Positions 56,940 to 64,000 of a stretch of 64,000 nucleotides of DNA are shown in pieces. A program made the translations under genes and the position numbers. Position 1 is the first letter of the stretch. Each line of letters starts with the position of its first letter. The notes beneath the pieces were generated by a model, which ran no database searches, had not been told where the DNA came from, and saw nothing but the letters and a program-made list of their open reading frames with translations. Origin of the DNA: Bacteroidales bacterium (GTDB lineage: Bacteria > Bacteroidota > Bacteroidia > Bacteroidales > Tenuifilaceae). Where the stretch lies: assembly GCA_016931855.1 (NCBI GenBank), contig JAFGDZ010000079.1, positions 1 to 64,000 of the forward strand, read 5' to 3'.

Positions 56940-57314
56940 CTATGCAAAAACCGTTTTAATTTCTTCCAGGAAGAGCGGTATATCTATTGGCTTGCTAAAT
57001 AAGCTACGTGCACCTAGTGTTTTAACCAGCTCCTCATTTTCAGGCGATCCCACTGCAGAAACCACTATAACTGGTATATTAGCAAATGCGGAAGTGGCTT
57101 TAACCTTTTTCAAAAAGTCAAATCCACTAACCTGAGGCATTAGTAAATCTAAAAGGACTAAATCGAAATGGTTCTTTTCCATTAATCGTAATGCATCAAC
57201 TGCACCAAAGGCCGTTTGAGCACTATAGCCCTCCTCTTCAAGTATTGCTTCAAGGAGAACTTGATTTGTTGTAGAATCATCAACAATGAGAATCTTTTTT
57301 TCTGAATTGGCCAT
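56940..57314 (-). CDS. Single-domain response regulator
   Basis: A 124-residue receiver with acidic pair in ILIVDDSTTNQ, phospho-acceptor Asp in LVLLDLLMPQVSG, Ser in VIVVSAVGS and Lys in LFSKPID. No output domain. It heads the minus-strand chemotaxis run: a good promoter lies 17 bases upstream, and 106 bases separate it from the CheZ-like gene. It could be a second CheY, perhaps a phosphate sink, or target of a different kinase such as the convergent hybrid kinase. A GTG three codons further upstream is in frame; ATG at 57314 is preferred. Confidence 0.92.
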   Translation of the reverse strand: MANSEKKILIVDDSTTNQVLLEAILEEEGYSAQTAFGAVDALRLMEKNHFDLVLLDLLMPQVSGFDFLKKVKATSAFANIPVIVVSAVGSPENEELVKTLGARSLFSKPIDIPLFLEEIKTVFA

Positions 57315-57330
57315 AGGAATCACTTTTTCT

Positions 57331-57361
57331 CAAAAGTACATAGACATTTTTCTTATAGCAA
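57331..57361 (-). promoter_or_regulatory. Promoter of the chemotaxis run
   Basis: On the minus strand TTTTG ending at 57359, 20-base spacer, then TACTTTTG (57338-57331). This is a near-ideal Bacteroidota promoter in front of the response regulator. Confidence 0.75.
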
Positions 57362-57365
57362 AACA

Positions 57366-57391
57366 TTTTTAGTGAGTTTGCTTACTAAAAA
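57366..57391. promoter_or_regulatory. Inverted repeat in the divergent spacer
   Basis: TTTTTAGTGAG (57366-57376) and CTTACTAAAAA (57381-57391) pair with one mismatch, spacer TTTG. It lies upstream of the -33 region of the minus-strand promoter and abuts the CRP-type site. Confidence 0.5.
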
Positions 57392-57413
57392 GTGGTGATT
57401 TAGATCACTTTTT
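57387..57413. promoter_or_regulatory. CRP/FNR-type operator
   Basis: GTGA-TTTAGA-TCAC (57395-57408), also read as TGAT-N4-ATCA, nested in AAAAAGTG/CACTTTTT (57387-57413). Directly upstream of a Crp/Fnr-family gene whose recognition helix keeps Glu and Arg; likely autoregulation or dual control. Confidence 0.68.
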
Positions 57414-57426
57414 CAATTGCTTTTCC

Positions 57427-57434
57427 TATTTTAG
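57427..57434 (+). promoter_or_regulatory. Weak -7 box of the Crp/Fnr gene
   Basis: TATTTTAG has 5 of the 6 defined positions of TAnnTTTG. If used, the operator centre would lie near -40, a class II activator position. Confidence 0.35.
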
Positions 57435-57462
57435 GGAACCAATAAAGACAAAAAAAGAGTGT

Positions 57463-58158
57463 ATGGAGCAGCTGAATGTACTTACAAATGAAAGCGATAT
57501 GCTAGAAAACGTACCGTTCGCTTCGCTGTTAAGCCAAGCAGAGAAGGAGCTGTTACTGGGTAACTCTACACTTGTTGAGTACTCAAGACGCGATACTATT
57601 ATAAAGCAAAACGCGAGAACATCACATGTGCTATACGTGTACTCTGGATTAGTAAAGGTATCGAGGGAGATGCGAAAAGGAAAAAACCTGTTACTCCGAA
57701 TTGACAAAGGTGGTGCGTTTATTGGCCTTTCATCAGTTTTTAGCGGCGAGGTTTACCACTACTCGGCTTCGGTGCTTGAGCCTGCAACTATACTTTCTAT
57801 TGACCCCAAGTGCTTTATGCAGCTTATTAAAACCAACGGAGAGTTTGCGTCAAACATTATACAGCAGCTAAGTGCCGACGGTATTTCGGATCTTTTTCGT
57901 GTATCGAGCCTCCTTTACAAGCAGCTGCCAGGTAGGGTTGCCGACATTATCCTATACTTTTCGGAGGAGATTTACCATTCAACCACGTTCTCGTTCCCTT
58001 TAACCCGACAAGAGCTGGCAGAGCTGGCTGGAACAACCAAGGAAAGCCTTATTAGAACCATGTCGGAGTTTAAGCACGATAAAATTATTGAAATGGACAG
58101 GAACCAAATCACCATAACTAGTCCCAAAATCATTAATACCCTAAGCCGCTTGGGTTAA
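57463..58158 (+). CDS. Crp/Fnr-family transcription regulator
   Basis: A 231-residue regulator with an N-terminal cyclic-nucleotide-binding-type beta-roll (about 15-120) and a C-terminal winged helix (about 150-225). The recognition helix GTTKESLIRTM has the Glu and Arg used by CRP/FNR to read GTGA half-sites, and a GTGA-N6-TCAC palindrome lies 55 bases upstream of the gene. Only one Cys occurs, so it cannot hold an FNR iron-sulfur cluster, and the cAMP-contacting residues of CRP were not evident; the effector is unknown. It is divergent from the chemotaxis run and 19 bases upstream of a response regulator. Confidence 0.92.
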   Translation: MEQLNVLTNESDMLENVPFASLLSQAEKELLLGNSTLVEYSRRDTIIKQNARTSHVLYVYSGLVKVSREMRKGKNLLLRIDKGGAFIGLSSVFSGEVYHYSASVLEPATILSIDPKCFMQLIKTNGEFASNIIQQLSADGISDLFRVSSLLYKQLPGRVADIILYFSEEIYHSTTFSFPLTRQELAELAGTTKESLIRTMSEFKHDKIIEMDRNQITITSPKIINTLSRLG

Positions 58159-58177
58159 TCTTTTTACTCTCACCTTT

Positions 58178-58564
58178 ATGGATCGTAAATTTAGACTTCT
58201 GATTGTTGATGACATTTTTGTAAATCGCTTCCTGCTTGCAGAAATTGTAAAGAAGGTATGCGATTATTACGTTGAAGCGCAGAACGGGAAAGAGGCTATA
58301 GATAAGCTTAGCCAGCAGGAGTTTGATGCCATCTTAATGGATATTGAGATGCCTGTTATGAATGGGCTCGAAACCACTAGGTACATTAGGAATAACTTTC
58401 CAGCTCCCAAGAATAAGATTCCAATTATTGCGCTTACCGCGCATAACCCTGCAACTTTTTTCGACGACTTTAAGGATGCAGGGTTCGATCAGCTAATGAC
58501 TAAACCCTATTCTGTTGATAAAGTCCTTAGGCTAATAGAGGAGGTTTGCGCCCCAACAAAATAG
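58178..58564 (+). CDS. Single-domain response regulator
   Basis: A 128-residue receiver with LLIVDDIFVNR (acidic pair), AILMDIEMPVMNG (phospho-acceptor), IIALTAHNP (Thr) and LMTKPYS (Lys). The form resembles receivers that follow hybrid kinases (IEMPVMNGLETTR). It has no output domain. It is co-transcribed with the Crp/Fnr gene (19-base gap) and is convergent with the hybrid kinase gene, whose end is 10 bases away; that kinase is a plausible phospho-donor. Confidence 0.92.
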   Translation: MDRKFRLLIVDDIFVNRFLLAEIVKKVCDYYVEAQNGKEAIDKLSQQEFDAILMDIEMPVMNGLETTRYIRNNFPAPKNKIPIIALTAHNPATFFDDFKDAGFDQLMTKPYSVDKVLRLIEEVCAPTK

Positions 58565-58574
58565 CCAGCACCTA

Positions 58575-61190
58575 TTACCCTTTGCTGTTTCGCCATGTAT
58601 GTAGCAGGTGAAACAGCTTTTCTTTACTTATGGGCTTATTTACCACCTGGTTACAACCCGCTGCTTTTAGCATATTGATATTTGCCGTTTCCCCCTGGTT
58701 AAGCTGCGCACAAAAACCTTTGCTTTTATACTCTGGCCAACGGTGCTTAACCTCCTTAATAAACGATTCGATGGTCCACGGCTGAGGCATTCTGTTATCG
58801 AGAATAATTAGAGCAAAGGGCTTACCGTATGTTGCGGAGCTGGCTACAATACTTAAGGCCGCATTTCCATCGCGAGCAACCGTTACCTCGGCATAGTTAA
58901 CCAATAGGTTTTGCAAGTAAAAGCGGGTGTAGGCATTCGATTCTACTATAAGCACTTTGGGCTTAACTCCCTTTTGAGACCGACCAAGGGTAGATGCTTT
59001 TTTTGTTTGCTTATGCACCTCGAATACCGACTCGTTGCGCTTAATTAGAAATGAGATTACTACCTGAGTACCAACCCTTTTCCTAGAAACAACTTCAATT
59101 CGCCCCCCCATAAGATGCAGCAATCTTTTTGCAAGGGGCAATCCTAACCCTGCCCCTTGGTAGGATCTATTCAAACCAAAGCTCTCCTGTCTAAAGGGTT
59201 CAAAAATGTATGGTAAATAATCAGCATCAATACCAATTCCCTTATCCTCAACCACAATGCTAACCTCACCTTTAGCCTCATTAAAGGAGGAGGCAACTTG
59301 TATTGGCTCACTATGACTATACTTTATTGCGTTATTTATAACAATGGACAATACGCGAGTAAGATTTTCGGGGTCGGCCATAATTACTGGTAGTGCCTCC
59401 AGCTTAGACTCTACTCGTATCCCCTTCTGGCGTAAATCAAGCTGATTTTGCTCAATGGCACTAGCAATAACCCGGTTAAGCTCACAGGGTAAAATTCGTA
59501 GGCGTATGTTGTTTGACTCGGCTCTGCTTATATCAACCAAATTATTGAGTAGGTGCATAAGCCTATTGCTGCTATTGTTAATCTCCTCAATATAACGTTG
59601 AAAAGGGCTGTCTTCTGGAATCTCGTTACTCAACAACGATGAGAATCCCATTATACCATTAAGGGGAGTGCGAATTTCGTGGCTTATATTTGCCAAAAAG
59701 GCGTTTTTAAGGTTATTGGCCTCTTCGGCCACTGCTAGTGCATTGCTTAAGTCCTTGGTACGTGTCTCTACCCGTACCTCAAGGCTCTTGTTCATTTCTA
59801 GCAGTGTGCGGTTTGACTTTGCCTTAGCCCTATAAAGCATATATATTAAAACGGCAAACATTATTGCAACAATGGCAATGGCAACAATTAGAATATACCA
59901 GTACTGCTGGGATCTAAAGCGCATATCGGCTATTTCCTTGTTTTGCCTCAAAAGGTAGTTCTCCGATTCTTTTTGCTCTAACCTATACAAAATTTGATAC
60001 TCGGCAAACGCACTTTTTAGCTGGGTATCCTTAATGGAGTCGCTAATTTGATTTGCCAACACATAATGATTATACGCTTTAAGGAAGTTCCCCTTTCGCT
60101 CATAGAACTGGGAGAACTTTTGGTGAGCCTCGGCCATTTTTTTTGCATCGGCAGAGCTATTTGCTGCAGAAACAGCTAGCTTAAGGTACTTGTCGGCTTG
60201 TGAATTCCTTTTCTCCATATAAAAATCGGCAATTACAAGATAGAGCTCCGCCAAATTGGTGTAATTCCCCTTCTCCCGCCAATAAGCCTCAATATGCGTA
60301 ACCAAAGGAGCAGCTTGCTCCCACTTATCCTCCTTTATATGCACACTAGCCAGTAAGAAAGCGTAGCTGTACTCATCATCCTGTGTGGCCTCTACGCATT
60401 TAAACCTGTTGCCACTCTGTATATACACTAAGGCCGAATCAACATTGCTTTGCTGCAGATAAATATTAGCAATGGCAAACGACGACGACATTGCCCCCAA
60501 AGAATCGCCATTGGCAGCAGAAATAGAAAATGATTTTTTGAACGAGCTCGTGGCCTCTCTATAGTTCTCTAGGTTGGAGTTTATTACACCTAAATTATAG
60601 CGTGTTGTAGCCACCCCCTTCCAATCGTTAAGCCCTTCTTTAAGTTTTAATGATTGACGCAAACAAAGCAACGCCTTCTCGTAATTACCCAGCTCAATAA
60701 AAATTAGCCCTATATTATTGTATGCACGGCCTATTGCAATAGTAATGGCTCGCTCTTCGTCCTTAGTAATTCTTACGGGCTTAACAAAATCGAGCTTATC
60801 AAGATCCGATGAGACCGACATAAGATCCAGCGGAAGAATTTCTAGCTCCCGAACCTCAGCCCTGTTTGCATACGATAAAACCTGAAAATAGCTATTTAAA
60901 GACTCGGCATACTGCTTTCGGACTAGGGCAACATAACCTAAATTATTGTAGGACAAAACAATGCCCTTAAGATAAAGAGCATCCTTGGCTTCATGCAGCG
61001 CAACCGAAGCAATTGCAAATGTTGAGTCAAGATTTTTACTCCGATACTCCTCCGCTAACCTATTCTTAGCATCAATGCTACTTTTTACACTTATTACTGG
61101 CTCGTCTGCTTGCACATTAGCAAAAACAGAGCAGCTCATTAAACAAGCAATAAACCCAAATTTTACAGCTGATATTAAAGATATACCCAC
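58575..61190 (-). CDS. TPR-containing hybrid sensor histidine kinase
   Basis: An 871-residue envelope sensor. A signal peptide (KFGFIACLMSCSVFANV) leads to a periplasmic TPR region (about 35-395), one transmembrane helix (about 420-442), a coiled coil, HisKA with FLANISHEIRTPLNG, an ATPase domain with VINNAIKYS, EDKGIGID and GAGLGLPLAKR, and a C-terminal receiver (about 735-870). In the receiver the acidic pair is VESN (only Glu), the Asp of LIILDNRMP and Lys of VNKPIS remain, and the usual Thr/Ser strand reads GFCAQL, so it may be poorly phosphorylated. GTG at 61190 is taken as start because a stop lies just upstream and the first ATG (61139) would destroy the signal peptide. Confidence 0.92.
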   Translation of the reverse strand: MGISLISAVKFGFIACLMSCSVFANVQADEPVISVKSSIDAKNRLAEEYRSKNLDSTFAIASVALHEAKDALYLKGIVLSYNNLGYVALVRKQYAESLNSYFQVLSYANRAEVRELEILPLDLMSVSSDLDKLDFVKPVRITKDEERAITIAIGRAYNNIGLIFIELGNYEKALLCLRQSLKLKEGLNDWKGVATTRYNLGVINSNLENYREATSSFKKSFSISAANGDSLGAMSSSFAIANIYLQQSNVDSALVYIQSGNRFKCVEATQDDEYSYAFLLASVHIKEDKWEQAAPLVTHIEAYWREKGNYTNLAELYLVIADFYMEKRNSQADKYLKLAVSAANSSADAKKMAEAHQKFSQFYERKGNFLKAYNHYVLANQISDSIKDTQLKSAFAEYQILYRLEQKESENYLLRQNKEIADMRFRSQQYWYILIVAIAIVAIMFAVLIYMLYRAKAKSNRTLLEMNKSLEVRVETRTKDLSNALAVAEEANNLKNAFLANISHEIRTPLNGIMGFSSLLSNEIPEDSPFQRYIEEINNSSNRLMHLLNNLVDISRAESNNIRLRILPCELNRVIASAIEQNQLDLRQKGIRVESKLEALPVIMADPENLTRVLSIVINNAIKYSHSEPIQVASSFNEAKGEVSIVVEDKGIGIDADYLPYIFEPFRQESFGLNRSYQGAGLGLPLAKRLLHLMGGRIEVVSRKRVGTQVVISFLIKRNESVFEVHKQTKKASTLGRSQKGVKPKVLIVESNAYTRFYLQNLLVNYAEVTVARDGNAALSIVASSATYGKPFALIILDNRMPQPWTIESFIKEVKHRWPEYKSKGFCAQLNQGETANINMLKAAGCNQVVNKPISKEKLFHLLHTWRNSKG
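58584..58617 (+). terminator. Terminator inside the convergent kinase gene
   Basis: GCTGTTTCGCC (58584-58594) pairs with GGTGAAACAGC (58607-58617), one G-U pair, followed by TTTTCTTTACTT on the plus strand. It probably ends the Crp/response-regulator transcript within the 3' end of the opposite gene. Confidence 0.6.
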
Positions 61191-61238
61191 ACTAAACCTA
61201 TTAAATTATTGATGCAATATATTTCAAAAACGACAATG

Positions 61239-61246
61239 CAAAAGTA
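61239..61246 (-). promoter_or_regulatory. -7 box of the hybrid kinase gene
   Basis: TACTTTTG on the minus strand, 49 bases before the GTG start, fits TAnnTTTG. Confidence 0.45.
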
Positions 61247-61304
61247 CTACATCTTTTATATTTTGCTAAATGCAACTCTTTATGCAACCAAAACCCTTTT
61301 TTGG

Positions 61305-61334
61305 TTGACAAGAAAAAAAAATGTTTTACTTTTG
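61305..61334 (+). promoter_or_regulatory. Promoter of the HU-like/SPOR gene
   Basis: TTGACA (61305-61310) and TACTTTTG (61327-61334), with 19 bases between TTG and TA, fit the Bacteroidota consensus and imply a leader of about 120 bases. Confidence 0.72.
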
Positions 61335-61461
61335 ATAGTTGATAAAAGTACTAAAGCATCACATCAAAGTACACACTACTGACGCAAAGCAACTTACAAG
61401 AGATTCACCTCAAAAAATAGTTACTTATTTTAAAGGCGCATTTCTTCGAAAAATAACTCAC

Positions 61462-62664
61462 ATGACAAACAAGGAACTTTCAGAACTGATAAAGCAAAAT
61501 ACCAGAACAATACTTCCTGGTTTTGGCGCATTTTTGGTTAAGGATAGCGACAAAGGTTTTTTGGCTGAAAATGTGACATTTAGCCCGTTTTTAAGGTATA
61601 ACGATGGCATGTTAGAGGATTACCTAGCCAAGAACAAGGGCATATCAAAAGATGAAGCGGGCAAACAAATCTCAAGCCTCACAGAAATAATTAAGGACGA
61701 ACTTCTTAACAAAGGGTTCTTTCAAATTGGAGAGCTAGGTTTTTTAAATAGGGATTCGCGCGGAACCGTTAGCTTTACTGTTGGTAAAGCAACCAATAGC
61801 GTAGCCGAAAAGACAAAAGAAGAGAAACCTGCTACTCCCCCAAAACAAGAAGCTACAGCAGAAGGAAATGCGTCCGGTAGCACCCTCAATTCCTCGGAAT
61901 CGGGATCGGATACGTTAGATATAATCTCTGAAACGGAACTTGTCCAAGAGGAGACAAAGAGACAGGAAGCCATGGAGAATAAAAAAACGATTGAATCCTC
62001 TGCTAAAGTAGAACCAAAGACTAAACCCCATACTGCAAGCAAAAAGGTACAAGGAAGTGAGAGGAAACACCCCTTGCCAAAGCCTAAAGCAACCAAATCT
62101 GTAACTACAGAACCTTCCAAAAGAAGAAAAACATCGCCTATAGTTTACATTGTTGCTTTTGCTGGAATAATTGTAGCCATTGCGGCTAGTATGCTCCTTA
62201 TTAAAACCCTTGTTTTAGATACCGATAGCACCCCATTGATAGATAACAGCGCAAAAGAAAAAGCGGCTTTTGCCAAAGAGATGGAAAAGGTTGATAAGGA
62301 GCTAGGAACTCCTAAAGAAGAGCCCAATACAGAACAAAAACCCACTCAAGCACCCGAGCCTAAAACAGAGAAGGTACAGCCTAACGAATTAGCAAAACCA
62401 GCATCAGAAAAGGTTATTTCCCAAACACAAGAAGTTGCTACTTCTGGCAATTTTCATTTAGTAGTAGGCAGCTTTCAGAATGCCGATTATGCAAGCAGCT
62501 ACGCAAAAGAGCTTAGCGAAAAAGGGTTTGGCGCACGTGTAATTCTACGTTCCAATGGAATGAGCGCGGTTACCATTGGAAGTTTTGCCACATACGAGGC
62601 AGCAAAAGAAGACTTAGCAAGAAAAAAGAAAGCTTTTCCTAATGGTTGGGTTCTTAAGCAGTAA
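61462..62664 (+). CDS. HU-like (HU-CCDC81) and SPOR domain membrane protein
   Basis: A 400-residue bitopic protein. The cytoplasmic part begins with an HU/CCDC81-type domain (about 1-115; ILPGFGAFLVKD and GELGFLNRDS mark the repeated fold), then a charged, low-complexity linker (about 120-230), a transmembrane helix (about 232-255, VYIVAFAGIIVAIAASMLL), a Pro/Glu/Lys-rich periplasmic linker, and a C-terminal SPOR domain (about 325-400; FHLVVGSFQNADYASSYA). SPOR domains bind denuded septal peptidoglycan, so it probably works at the division site and may link it to DNA or a cytoplasmic partner. The longer open frame from a TTG at 61339 starts inside the mapped promoter region, so ATG 61462 is preferred. 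Confidence 0.9.
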   Translation: MTNKELSELIKQNTRTILPGFGAFLVKDSDKGFLAENVTFSPFLRYNDGMLEDYLAKNKGISKDEAGKQISSLTEIIKDELLNKGFFQIGELGFLNRDSRGTVSFTVGKATNSVAEKTKEEKPATPPKQEATAEGNASGSTLNSSESGSDTLDIISETELVQEETKRQEAMENKKTIESSAKVEPKTKPHTASKKVQGSERKHPLPKPKATKSVTTEPSKRRKTSPIVYIVAFAGIIVAIAASMLLIKTLVLDTDSTPLIDNSAKEKAAFAKEMEKVDKELGTPKEEPNTEQKPTQAPEPKTEKVQPNELAKPASEKVISQTQEVATSGNFHLVVGSFQNADYASSYAKELSEKGFGARVILRSNGMSAVTIGSFATYEAAKEDLARKKKAFPNGWVLKQ

Positions 62665-63382
62665 ACCAGTAAATAAAGTGGTAGTTAAGGATTACCCTGA
62701 GATTGGATCCGTAACCTACAAACGAAATAGAAGAGCAAAAAGGTTAACGCTCTCAATTAAAGCAGGAACAGAAATCCGGGTAACAATACCCGGATTTTTG
62801 CCTTTAAAAAGCGCTGAGCAGTTTGTTCTATCCAAAGCGGAATGGATAAAGGAGAAAAAGGAGATACGAAAAAGCCGCTCCCCTATAGTAACACCCGAAA
62901 CGGGTTATTGCACAAAGTTGCACCAATTAGCCTTTATCCCTATTGCAGGAGAATCTGTACTAATAAAGCGCAGAATGCCAAGCATAGAAATTTACTACCC
63001 CAAGACATGGAATGCGGATGAGCCTCTATTCCAAAACGCAGTAGAAACGGCAATAGAAACAGCATGGAGAGCAGAAGCAAAGGCATTACTCCCACAAAGG
63101 GTAGATGAACTTGCCAGAATATTTGGCTACACCTACGCCTCTGTTAGCATAAAAAAAACCAAGAGTAGATGGGGAAGCTGCTCAAGCAGAAATAACATAA
63201 ACCTTAGCATATACCTAATGAAGCTTCCTGATGAACTAGTAGATTACATTATTCTGCACGAGCTGGCTCACACAAAGGAGAAAAATCACGGGCCAAAGTT
63301 CTGGGAGGAGCTAAATAGGGTAACTAACGGTAACGCCAAGGTGCTAGCAAAAATGGTAAAGGCGCACAGAACAGGTTTGTAG
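62642..63382 (+). CDS. YgjP-like (DUF45) metallopeptidase
   Basis: A 246-residue SprT/YgjP-type zinc peptidase. The C-terminal domain has KKTKSRWGSCSSRNNINLS, the classic family lead-in, followed by IILHELAHTKEKNHGPKFW with HExxH zinc ligands and a later third His. The N-terminal part is an all-beta region typical of DUF45 (SVTYKRNRRAKRLTLSI). No signal peptide. The start overlaps the previous gene by 23 bases in another frame, so the two are probably coupled. Cellular substrate unknown. Confidence 0.9.
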   Translation: MVGFLSSKPVNKVVVKDYPEIGSVTYKRNRRAKRLTLSIKAGTEIRVTIPGFLPLKSAEQFVLSKAEWIKEKKEIRKSRSPIVTPETGYCTKLHQLAFIPIAGESVLIKRRMPSIEIYYPKTWNADEPLFQNAVETAIETAWRAEAKALLPQRVDELARIFGYTYASVSIKKTKSRWGSCSSRNNINLSIYLMKLPDELVDYIILHELAHTKEKNHGPKFWEELNRVTNGNAKVLAKMVKAHRTGL

Positions 63383-63390
63383 TGCGCCTT
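63359..63390. terminator. Hairpin at the end of the metallopeptidase gene
   Basis: AAGGCGCAC (63359-63367) pairs perfectly with GTGCGCCTT (63382-63390), straddling the stop codon. The T tract is short, so termination strength is uncertain. Confidence 0.5.
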
Positions 63391-63403
63391 ATAACAGCGG
63401 TAG

Positions 63404-63931
63404 TTACAACCCGTTAAAGGAGAGTATTGAATCTAAAGGCTTCCGTTGCTTGCCATGCCTGTTAGTGTCGGGTAAATCGGCTGGATAGCCCAAGGGGATT
63501 AGGGCTATTGGCGACAGATGCTTGGGCAGATTCAGAATCTCGGCGCATTTAAACGCATCAAACTTACAAATCCAACAAGTGGCAAGCCCCATATCGGTAG
63601 CAGCAAGGGTTAAATGATCAATGGCAATGGCCAAATCAACATCAACATGCTCTTTGCCATCGGCGCGCCTCCACGACTCGGTATGGTTGCCTAGTGCAAC
63701 AACCACAACTGGAGCCGATTGCACCCAATGCTTTGCATAGCAAGACTTTACTTGGTTTAGTAGCGGCTGCTGATTTACAACCACAAAATGCCAAGGTTGA
63801 GCATTTGCTGCCGACGGAGAAACCCTTACGGTTTCAAACAGATCAATAAGGGTATCCTTATCAATAGCCTTATTGAGGTAGCTTCTACAGCTGTACCGCC
63901 TTATTGCCAAGTTATGAAATAATGTGCTCAT
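63404..63931 (-). CDS. Nitroreductase-family protein
   Basis: A 175-residue FMN-binding nitroreductase-fold protein. The start AIRRYSCRSYLNKAIDKDTL has the Arg-Arg-Ser/Tyr-x-Arg phosphate loop, SPSAANAQPWHFVVV follows, and ATDMGLATCWICKFDA and LIPLGYPAD occur later. Such enzymes use NAD(P)H to reduce nitro compounds, quinones or flavins; this short form is common in anaerobes with unknown physiological substrate. The start codon lies 2 bases after the stop of the gene entering from the window end, so both are one transcript. Confidence 0.92.
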   Translation of the reverse strand: MSTLFHNLAIRRYSCRSYLNKAIDKDTLIDLFETVRVSPSAANAQPWHFVVVNQQPLLNQVKSCYAKHWVQSAPVVVVALGNHTESWRRADGKEHVDVDLAIAIDHLTLAATDMGLATCWICKFDAFKCAEILNLPKHLSPIALIPLGYPADLPDTNRHGKQRKPLDSILSFNGL

Positions 63932-63933
63932 TG

Positions 63934-64000
63934 CTAAAATTCAAGGGAGTTTAACCGCTCTGTAAGCTCAACCACTCTGTCGTAAAATTCTATCGCCAAA
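63934..64000 (-). CDS. 3' end of a gene continuing beyond the window
   Basis: A minus-strand frame enters from the window end and stops at TAG (63936-63934). Its last residues are LAIEFYDRVVELTERLNSLEF, which look like an amphipathic helix. The spacing of 2 bases to the nitroreductase start supports a real gene in the same operon. Too little is visible to name it. Confidence 0.5.
   Translation of the reverse strand, partial: LAIEFYDRVVELTERLNSLEF

Overview
The window looks like a chromosomal segment of a Bacteroidota bacterium, most likely order Bacteroidales. The evidence is the gene families (TonB-dependent receptor, carboxypeptidase-regulatory-domain exported protein, HU/SPOR fusion, DUF5020, DUF4407, LapA-like protein, Bacteroidota-length SecA of 1095 residues), moderate-to-low GC, weak ribosome binding sites, and repeated TAnnTTTG -7 boxes typical of the Bacteroidota primary sigma factor. 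I see no rRNA, tRNA, CRISPR array, transposase or prophage gene, so it reads as ordinary core chromosome carrying one large sensory island.

Layout. 1-5 kb: the 3' part of a TonB-dependent receptor gene with an in-frame stop, a GNAT acetyltransferase, a repeat-like spacer, and three plus-strand envelope genes. 5-14 kb: metabolic singletons (diiron flavoprotein, M20 amidohydrolase plus alanine racemase, GH13 lipoprotein, 6-phosphofructokinase, PagL-like deacylase, DUF3108 protein). 13.8-25 kb, minus strand: a double-Cache chemoreceptor, a DUF5020 barrel, a DUF368 (PopT-like) membrane protein, phosphosulfolactate synthase, a TPR protein, a dihydroorotate dehydrogenase-like enzyme, and a ligA-DUF6913-like-dapA run. 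25-32 kb: RelA/SpoT homologue with a damaged hydrolase site, KAS III-like enzyme, cyclophilin, a Cys-rich microprotein with a palindrome at its start, and an acyl-CoA:carboxylate CoA-transferase. 32-43 kb, minus strand: housekeeping genes folD, ffh, argS, secA, ferritin and dnaX. dnaX carries an A10 run placed where slippage would end translation at once.

42.9-61.2 kb is the most distinctive part: a full chemotaxis-type signalling locus. On the minus strand, in transcription order, it runs: response regulator, a 604-residue helical protein with a CheZ-like D-x3-Q motif, STAS protein, CheY, CheA, CheW, outer-membrane porin-like protein, CheR, a histidine-kinase-like protein whose phospho-acceptor His is Asn, CheD, CheB, DUF4407 membrane protein, and a PAS/GAF membrane sensor with no output domain. 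Divergently transcribed are a Crp/Fnr-family regulator and another response regulator, then a convergent TPR hybrid histidine kinase. A CRP-type palindrome and a good promoter lie in the divergent spacer. No flagellar, pilus or gliding-motor gene is visible here, so the output of the pathway is unknown. The chemoreceptor at 13.8 kb ends in an NWETF-like pentapeptide and is a plausible input.

61.4-64 kb: an HU-like/SPOR membrane protein, a YgjP-type metallopeptidase, a nitroreductase, and the last codons of a gene that continues past the window end.

Start codons were moved inward from longer open frames where a leader, a domain boundary or a promoter argued for it; each such choice is stated in the entry.
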